In this document: one piece after another, positions 59,561-64,000 of the stretch
Position numbering within the stretch: position 1 is the first letter of the stretch
Layout of the letters: each line of letters begins with the position of its first letter
Source: Chryseobacterium sp. MA9
GTDB taxonomy: Bacteria > Bacteroidota > Bacteroidia > Flavobacteriales > Weeksellaceae
Length of the DNA: 64,000 bases
Reading direction: 5' to 3'
Assembly (NCBI RefSeq): GCF_024399315.1
Contig: NZ_CP075170.1
Coordinates: 4,725,501 to 4,789,500, forward strand
Position numbers and translations under genes: made by a program
Notes under the pieces: generated by a model
Databases searched by the model: none
Told to the model about the DNA's origin: nothing
The model's input: the letters and a program-made list of their open reading frames with translations, nothing else

Positions 59561-60673
59561 ATGAAAAGAAATATACATAAAAATTTGCTTGGTCTGCTAA
59601 GATCCAAAGGGGTGTTGGCAATATCAGGCGGATTATTACTTGTGTCTTGTGGTGCTCAGATGGGAGGGTATAGCGAGACAGATGGGGTGTATTACGACCC
59701 CAATAAGGATACGCTACCTGAAGGAGTTATCATTAATGATAGCGGCAACAGAGTAGGAGAATATTATGACTATTATCAGGATTCCAATGTCATTCAAAAT
59801 GCACAGACGAATTCCAGAGAACAGCAAAACAGATATAATGACTGGAGTAGTACCAATACGAATTGGAACTCCAACGCTACAGATTCCGATTGGGGGCTTT
59901 ATGCAGGCTCTCAGACGAACTACTATGACAACTCATGGGGATGGGGATCTCCTTGGGGATGGTATGGTGGTTATAGCCCATATTGGGGTTGGGGTATGAA
60001 CCGCGGCTGGGGCTGGGGTGCAAGTATGTCCTGGGGTTGGGGCGGATCATTCGGATGGGGCTGGGGAGGCTCTTACGGATGGGGAAGTCCATATTGGGGA
60101 TACGGTTATGGTGGATATTATGATCCATTCTGGGGCGGTTACGGAAACCCTTATTGGGGATACGGAGGCGGTTACTGGGGTGGCGGCTACTACAATAGAC
60201 CTGTTTATAGAAGAAGCGGCGCCAGTGGAGGAGGATTCCAGAATACAGGTGTAGCAAGCGCAGTATACAGAACCAATACAGCCAATTCAGGCTTCAGAAA
60301 TAGCAATGGCGGTTTCAGAAACACAAACAATGGTGGTTTCAGAGATTCTAATTCAAACGGTGGATTCAGAAATAGTAATGGCGGTTTCAGAGACGGTAAT
60401 TCCGGAGGCTTCAGAAACGGCAATTCTGGAGGTTTCAGAAATACACAGCCAAATGGAGGATTCCGTAATACTACACCACAAACAAGACCTAATTATAATT
60501 ATCAGCAACCACAGCCTAGAAACAACAATAATGGAGGTTTCAGATCCAATGATTCAGGAGGTTTCAGATCTAGCGGTGGCTTCAATTCCGGCGGTGGCGG
60601 CTTCAGAGGCGGTTCTTCTGGCGGCGGTGGCGGAATGAGATCCGGCGGCGGAGGCAGAGGTGGATTCAGATAA
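59561..60673 (+). CDS. Low-complexity lipoprotein with Gly/Trp/Tyr-rich and GGFR-repeat regions
   Basis: The 370-residue product has a lipoprotein signal ending GGLLLVSC (Cys30). Residues ~30-120 are polar and Asn/Tyr-rich. Residues ~124-215 are built from Gly, Trp, Tyr and Pro (GWGWGGSFGWGWGG). Residues ~243-370 repeat GGFRN/GGFRD about a dozen times with Asn/Ser spacers and end in GGRGGFR. No enzyme domain is present. It is probably a disordered, self-associating envelope or surface protein. It lies 29 nt ahead of the FadL-like gene. Similar genes may carry unrelated automatic names. Confidence 0.8.
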   Translation: MKRNIHKNLLGLLRSKGVLAISGGLLLVSCGAQMGGYSETDGVYYDPNKDTLPEGVIINDSGNRVGEYYDYYQDSNVIQNAQTNSREQQNRYNDWSSTNTNWNSNATDSDWGLYAGSQTNYYDNSWGWGSPWGWYGGYSPYWGWGMNRGWGWGASMSWGWGGSFGWGWGGSYGWGSPYWGYGYGGYYDPFWGGYGNPYWGYGGGYWGGGYYNRPVYRRSGASGGGFQNTGVASAVYRTNTANSGFRNSNGGFRNTNNGGFRDSNSNGGFRNSNGGFRDGNSGGFRNGNSGGFRNTQPNGGFRNTTPQTRPNYNYQQPQPRNNNNGGFRSNDSGGFRSSGGFNSGGGGFRGGSSGGGGGMRSGGGGRGGFR

Positions 60674-60702
60674 TTTTCAAACGAATAAACTATTAAAAAA
60701 TA

Positions 60703-62112
60703 ATGTTAAAAAAATCTTTAGTATTAATGAGTATTTCTGCTGCATTTTATGCGCAGGCTCAGGATGTTTCTGTGATAAGAAATACTGTGGAAATTTACTC
60801 AAGTACTCCTATGGTGGGATCGGCTAAGTTCAATGCAATGGCTGGATCTAATGGTGCGCTGGGAGGTGATGCCAACTCTTTGCTTACCAACCCGGCAGGT
60901 TTAGGGGTAGCTATTTCAGGAGAGGTTTCAGGAACTTTATCTATTTTAGGCAATAAAAACAGCAGCTCTTTAGCTGGATCTACCATAGACTATAGCAAAA
61001 CTAAGGGAGATCTTGGAAATGCAGGCGGGATCATTGCTTTTCCACTGATGACAGAAACGGCTTGGAAGTTTATTAATATTGGTATTAATTTCTCCAACCA
61101 GACTCTTGATAATGTAATCCAGTCACCGGGTAATAATAATATTGTTTACGCTTTTGATAAAGATGATATAACCAAGGATGCTGCATTGGCGGGACATATA
61201 TATGAAAGATATGGTAATTTGTCAAAGATGAGCTTTGGGGTAGGAGCGAATTATAATCATAATTTATATTTAGGTGCAGGTTTCAATTTTTTCAACGCTT
61301 CAGTTGATCAATATGATACTTTATTTTACAGAAATCTTACCAATAATTCTACAGAAGGATTCAGTAAGCAGGATACTCCTTACTCAGAGAGATCTTCAGG
61401 GTTTTCAGCTTCATTAGGGGTGATCGGAAAGTTAAGTCCTAATTTCAGAGTGGGAGCATCCCTTGAAACTCCTACATTCTGGACGATTGACAGGAATTAC
61501 TATTTCTATAATGACCCTACTTACGGGGACGATATGGGTGCTGAAAACAGAAAGTTTACTTCACCGCTTAAAGCAACGGTGAGTGCTGCATTTGTAGCAA
61601 GTAAAAACTTCTCGTTGAACGTAGACTATACCCTTGGACTTACAAAACCTGATTATAAGGTATATGGCAGTGCAGAGAGTGTGTTGAATGACTTCTTTAA
61701 AGAGAATTATAAAAACCTTTCAGAAGTAAGAGTTGGAGCTGAGTACAGAGTACAGCAGTTCAGACTGAGAGGAGGTTACTCTTATCAATCTAGTCCTTTT
61801 GATGCACTTACAATCAGTAGATTTAATGATGCGGGCAGCGTAGGGGATCAATCGTACAGCAACATGATGCTAAGTGACAGAAACACACTTTCTTTCGGTA
61901 TCGGGTATGATTTCAAATCATTTTATGTAGATGCATCTTATCAGAATATTTCATCTAAGTATACAAACCCTTTTATGAGAGGATATATGGATGGTAATTC
62001 AGATTCATCTTATTATTCTGCTAATAATATCTTCGAAAGTGATTCGTATGCGGCAAGTGAGGTTAAAAATAACAGAAACAATTTCTTCCTTACAGTAGGA
62101 TGGAAGTTCTAA
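60703..62112 (+). CDS. FadL/OmpP1-like outer-membrane protein
   Basis: The 469-residue protein has a signal peptide (MLKKSLVLMSISAAFYAQAQ) and a beta barrel with alternating aromatic strands ending in NNFFLTVGWKF. The conserved early motif SAKFNAMAGSNGALGGDANS followed by LLTNPAGLG is that of FadL-type hydrophobic-solute channels and PorV-like proteins. Substrate unknown. It lies 29 nt downstream of the lipoprotein gene and probably shares its transcript; a strong terminator follows. Confidence 0.82.
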   Translation: MLKKSLVLMSISAAFYAQAQDVSVIRNTVEIYSSTPMVGSAKFNAMAGSNGALGGDANSLLTNPAGLGVAISGEVSGTLSILGNKNSSSLAGSTIDYSKTKGDLGNAGGIIAFPLMTETAWKFINIGINFSNQTLDNVIQSPGNNNIVYAFDKDDITKDAALAGHIYERYGNLSKMSFGVGANYNHNLYLGAGFNFFNASVDQYDTLFYRNLTNNSTEGFSKQDTPYSERSSGFSASLGVIGKLSPNFRVGASLETPTFWTIDRNYYFYNDPTYGDDMGAENRKFTSPLKATVSAAFVASKNFSLNVDYTLGLTKPDYKVYGSAESVLNDFFKENYKNLSEVRVGAEYRVQQFRLRGGYSYQSSPFDALTISRFNDAGSVGDQSYSNMMLSDRNTLSFGIGYDFKSFYVDASYQNISSKYTNPFMRGYMDGNSDSSYYSANNIFESDSYAASEVKNNRNNFFLTVGWKF

Positions 62113-62135
62113 GCTTTACATAAGCTATATATAAT

Positions 62136-62162
62136 AAAAAGCTCCGGATTTCGGAGCTTTTT
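62136..62162. terminator. Bidirectional terminator between the FadL-like and ZIP genes
   Basis: AAAAAGCTCCG (62136-62146) pairs perfectly with CGGAGCTTTTT (62152-62162) around a 5-nt loop, with A and T tracts on both sides, between convergent genes. Confidence 0.92.
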
Positions 62163-62169
62163 TTATTTT

Positions 62170-62898
62170 TTAATGAGAATGACCAACAGGATGTTGATGG
62201 AAAACATGCATCATCAATGCAAGTGAAACTCCTAAAACAACCAGTCCGATCTTTACCCAGTCAATATTGTGATTTTTATTGCTTTCAAAAATGATCACTG
62301 ATGAAATGTGAAGGAAAATTCCCCCTACAATAGCCAGAAAATAAGGCTGAAGATCAGGATTGAAATAATTTCCTAGCAACATTCCCATCGGAGAAGCCAG
62401 TGCGAATAAAGCTACAATGAGAATAGACGGATAGGATGAAGAACTTTTGGATTCTCCTTTTCTGTTAAATAAAAATGCTCCCAGAATAAATGAAATAGGG
62501 AGATTGTGAAATACAATTCCCCAAAGATAGGGAGACATCTCATGCTCTTCATTGGCAAGAGGAATCCCTTCAATAAAAGCATGGATGAATAATCCTACCA
62601 TTAAAGCAACGGGAAGAATATTATGTTCGCTATGATGATGGAAGTGTCCGTGTTCAAAACCTTTGGTAAGCGCTTCCAGAATCATCTGGAGAAGAACTCC
62701 TCCAATCACGAATATCCCAAGACTGTTACTTCCGGCAGAGGTATAAACCTGCGGAAATACTTCATTAAGACAGATCGTAATCAAAAAGCCGGCACTTAAT
62801 ATCAGTAGATTTTTGGCCAGTTTTTCTTTTTTACCAAAGTGTTTTCCCAGAAATACTCCTGTTACGACACTTAAAATCAGTAAAAGTACTGTTGTCAT
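62170..62898 (-). CDS. ZIP-family metal transporter
   Basis: The 242-residue protein has eight helices with the ZIP metal-site motifs GLFIHAFIEGIPLA (helix 4) and GIVFHNLPISFILG (helix 5), plus His-rich loops (EHGHFHHHSEH) and the C-terminal HQHPVGHSH. It imports Zn2+ or related metals into the cytoplasm. The ATG overlaps the stop of the methyltransferase gene by 1 nt, so the two are co-translated. Confidence 0.85.
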   Translation of the reverse strand: MTTVLLLILSVVTGVFLGKHFGKKEKLAKNLLILSAGFLITICLNEVFPQVYTSAGSNSLGIFVIGGVLLQMILEALTKGFEHGHFHHHSEHNILPVALMVGLFIHAFIEGIPLANEEHEMSPYLWGIVFHNLPISFILGAFLFNRKGESKSSSSYPSILIVALFALASPMGMLLGNYFNPDLQPYFLAIVGGIFLHISSVIIFESNKNHNIDWVKIGLVVLGVSLALMMHVFHQHPVGHSH

Positions 62899-63623
62899 TA
62901 TTTTCTCTTAAATAAATTGATGCAACGTGGGGAATTTTCTTTATTAAATTCATTCAGCTGATAATCTCCCCAGATTTTTATTCTTTCAAAACCACACTCC
63001 GAAGCATAAGCATGGATAGCTTCCAGTGTATGAAGCTTTACTTTTTCAAAGAAATGAAAAGGTTTACCGTCTGCTTCAAAACGGATATCTTTGATGATAT
63101 GTCTGCCTTCTATCTTTTTCAGGATTTTAAAGTCTATATCACCGCGGGTGATTGCTGTTTCCGGGACTAAAGTATTTCTTACATATTCTTCATTCAGATA
63201 ATCCAGTACAAAATATCCTCCGGGCTTCAAAGCATTGTAAACAGACTGGAATACCTTTTTATCATCATTTTCATTATCAAAATACCCAAAACTTGTAAAT
63301 AAATTGAATACAGCATCCATTGGGTCTGCATCAATTGGATTTCTCATATCATGAACTTCAAAAATCAAGGTTTGATTTTCATACTGTTTGTCAGACTCAA
63401 TGCTTTGTCTTGAAAGGTCAAGCCCCAAAACATCATACCCTAATTTATTAAGAAAAACAGAGTGTCTTCCCTTTCCACAGGCAAGATCTATGATTTTCGA
63501 CTGAGGCGGCAACTGAAGGTCCGCAGTGAGCTTTGTAATGAAGTTTTCAGCTTCAGTATAGTCTCTGTTGCTATAAAGCAAATGATAATAAGGGGTATCA
63601 AACCAAGATTCAAACCATTCCAT
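62898..63623 (-). CDS. Class I SAM-dependent methyltransferase
   Basis: The 241-residue protein has the SAM motif I KIIDLACGKGRHSVFLNKLG (about 41-60), motif II acidic GLDLSRQSI and a FNLFTSFGYF segment typical of small-molecule methyltransferases. The substrate is unknown. A TATTTTTGC box ends 3 nt from the start codon, so the transcript is probably leaderless or nearly so. It overlaps the ZIP gene. Confidence 0.85.
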   Translation of the reverse strand: MEWFESWFDTPYYHLLYSNRDYTEAENFITKLTADLQLPPQSKIIDLACGKGRHSVFLNKLGYDVLGLDLSRQSIESDKQYENQTLIFEVHDMRNPIDADPMDAVFNLFTSFGYFDNENDDKKVFQSVYNALKPGGYFVLDYLNEEYVRNTLVPETAITRGDIDFKILKKIEGRHIIKDIRFEADGKPFHFFEKVKLHTLEAIHAYASECGFERIKIWGDYQLNEFNKENSPRCINLFKRK

Positions 63624-63626
63624 AAT

Positions 63627-63635
63627 GCAAAAATA
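63627..63635 (-). promoter_or_regulatory. -7 box TATTTTTGC for the methyltransferase-ZIP unit
   Basis: The minus strand reads TATTTTTGC, a perfect TAnnTTTGC element, only 3 nt from the ATG at 63623. This leaves almost no leader. Confidence 0.55.
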
Positions 63636-63760
63636 ACTAAATTTGTGCGGTTAAAAGCAAAGTATTTTACAACATTAAGAGATTGAAAAATTCAATTGGA
63701 CAAGAAGTTGGATAGCTAATCTTTTAATTTTTAAAACTTTAAATCTTTTAATTCATACTT

Positions 63761-64000
63761 ATGGATACAGAAAATATTAAAATACAGATAAAGACATTCT
63801 TCGGATTGGAGCAGATTCTGGCAGAAGAAATCAAAAAACTGGGCGGAAGAAATGTTGAAATTAAAAACAGAGCGGTAAATTGTGAAGGAGATCTTGGTTT
63901 TCTTTACAAGATCAATTACTCTGCGAGAACAGCATTGAAAATCTTAGTGCCGATTCATGAGTTTAAAGCTTTTAATCAGCATCAGTTTTATGACAGGCTA
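63761..64000 (+). CDS. THUMP-domain RNA methyltransferase, N-terminal fragment (runs off the window)
   Basis: From the ATG at 63761 the frame stays open for 80 codons to the window end. The peptide carries KTFFGLEQILAEEIKKLGGR and EGDLGFLYKINYSARTALKI, the start of the THUMP/YpsC-RlmL family that methylates guanine in 23S rRNA. The SAM domain lies outside the window. No promoter box is clear ahead of it. Confidence 0.8.
   Translation, partial: MDTENIKIQIKTFFGLEQILAEEIKKLGGRNVEIKNRAVNCEGDLGFLYKINYSARTALKILVPIHEFKAFNQHQFYDRL

Noticed and set aside
59417..59578. N-terminal extension of proS
   Set aside because: It spans the promoters of both proS and the lipoprotein gene and is not ProRS-like.
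59877..60638. Several long frames on both strands inside the GGFR lipoprotein gene
   Set aside because: They arise from the repetitive, GC-biased codons of that gene; none has a signal or a domain.
1..64000. CRISPR array, prophage, insertion sequence, tRNA or rRNA genes
   Set aside because: I saw no regularly spaced identical repeats, no integrase or transposase product and no tRNA-like cloverleaf with a CCA end; a dedicated search could still find a degenerate element.

Overview
This 64-kb window looks like ordinary chromosome of a flavobacterium close to Chryseobacterium (Weeksellaceae, Bacteroidota). The signs are AT-rich DNA, almost no Shine-Dalgarno sequences, many TAnnTTTG(C) boxes (the Bacteroidota -7 element) ahead of genes, Bacteroidota-restricted families (DUF5686, BT_3928-like DoxX protein, DUF1599 protein, DUF937-OmpA protein) and lipoproteins with acidic residues just after the lipobox Cys. 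No rRNA, tRNA, CRISPR array, transposase or prophage gene was recognised.

Layout. 1-5 kb: the start of a LysM protein, two structured repeats, three uncharacterised genes, a CPA2-type cation/proton antiporter and a small exported protein. 5.2-8.3 kb: an apparent operon of alanine dehydrogenase, a DUF4258-like protein and a LytTR two-component pair. 8.3-13.7 kb: tsaE with a degenerate GT51-like gene, then dnaG, clpP and a phytase/esterase-like lipoprotein. 13.8-17.4 kb: a minus-strand run of DUF1599 protein, BT_3928-like protein, two poorly known genes and tpiA. 17.7-26.3 kb: folP, then ilvEDBNCA, the full Ile/Val pathway, behind a leader carrying two consecutive attenuators. 26.5-37.3 kb (minus strand): M28 peptidase, DUF5686 protein, di-haem peroxidase with a PhoX-like lipoprotein, and alaS. 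37.5-40 kb: an ECF-like sigma factor, a minimal zinc anti-sigma protein, a DUF417 membrane protein and an MsrA-MsrB fusion, which together look like an oxidant-defence unit. 40-52 kb: an ABC exporter, an unusual AAA protein, an amino-acid-oxidase-like flavoprotein, prfB, a DedA protein, two secreted hydrolases, a TPR protein and a DUF808 protein. 52-64 kb: a DUF4304-like protein, grpE-dnaJ, an Nramp transporter with a palindromic operator, a DUF937-OmpA protein, proS, a Gly/Trp/Tyr-rich lipoprotein with GGFR repeats, a FadL-like outer-membrane protein, a ZIP transporter with a methyltransferase, and the start of a THUMP RNA methyltransferase.

The most interesting find is the ilv leader (18584-18901). 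One canonical promoter (TTG-N19-TACATTTG) is followed by a 27-codon peptide rich in Ile/Val, an intrinsic terminator with a competing antiterminator segment, then an 18-codon peptide with 12 Leu/Ile/Val residues and a second terminator with its own antiterminator, and finally ilvE. The first peptide appears to start at or next to the transcription start. Other points of note are a DnaG without its zinc cysteines, a DnaJ keeping only the two central zinc motifs, an AAA protein with altered Walker motifs, and several families of structured intergenic repeats.
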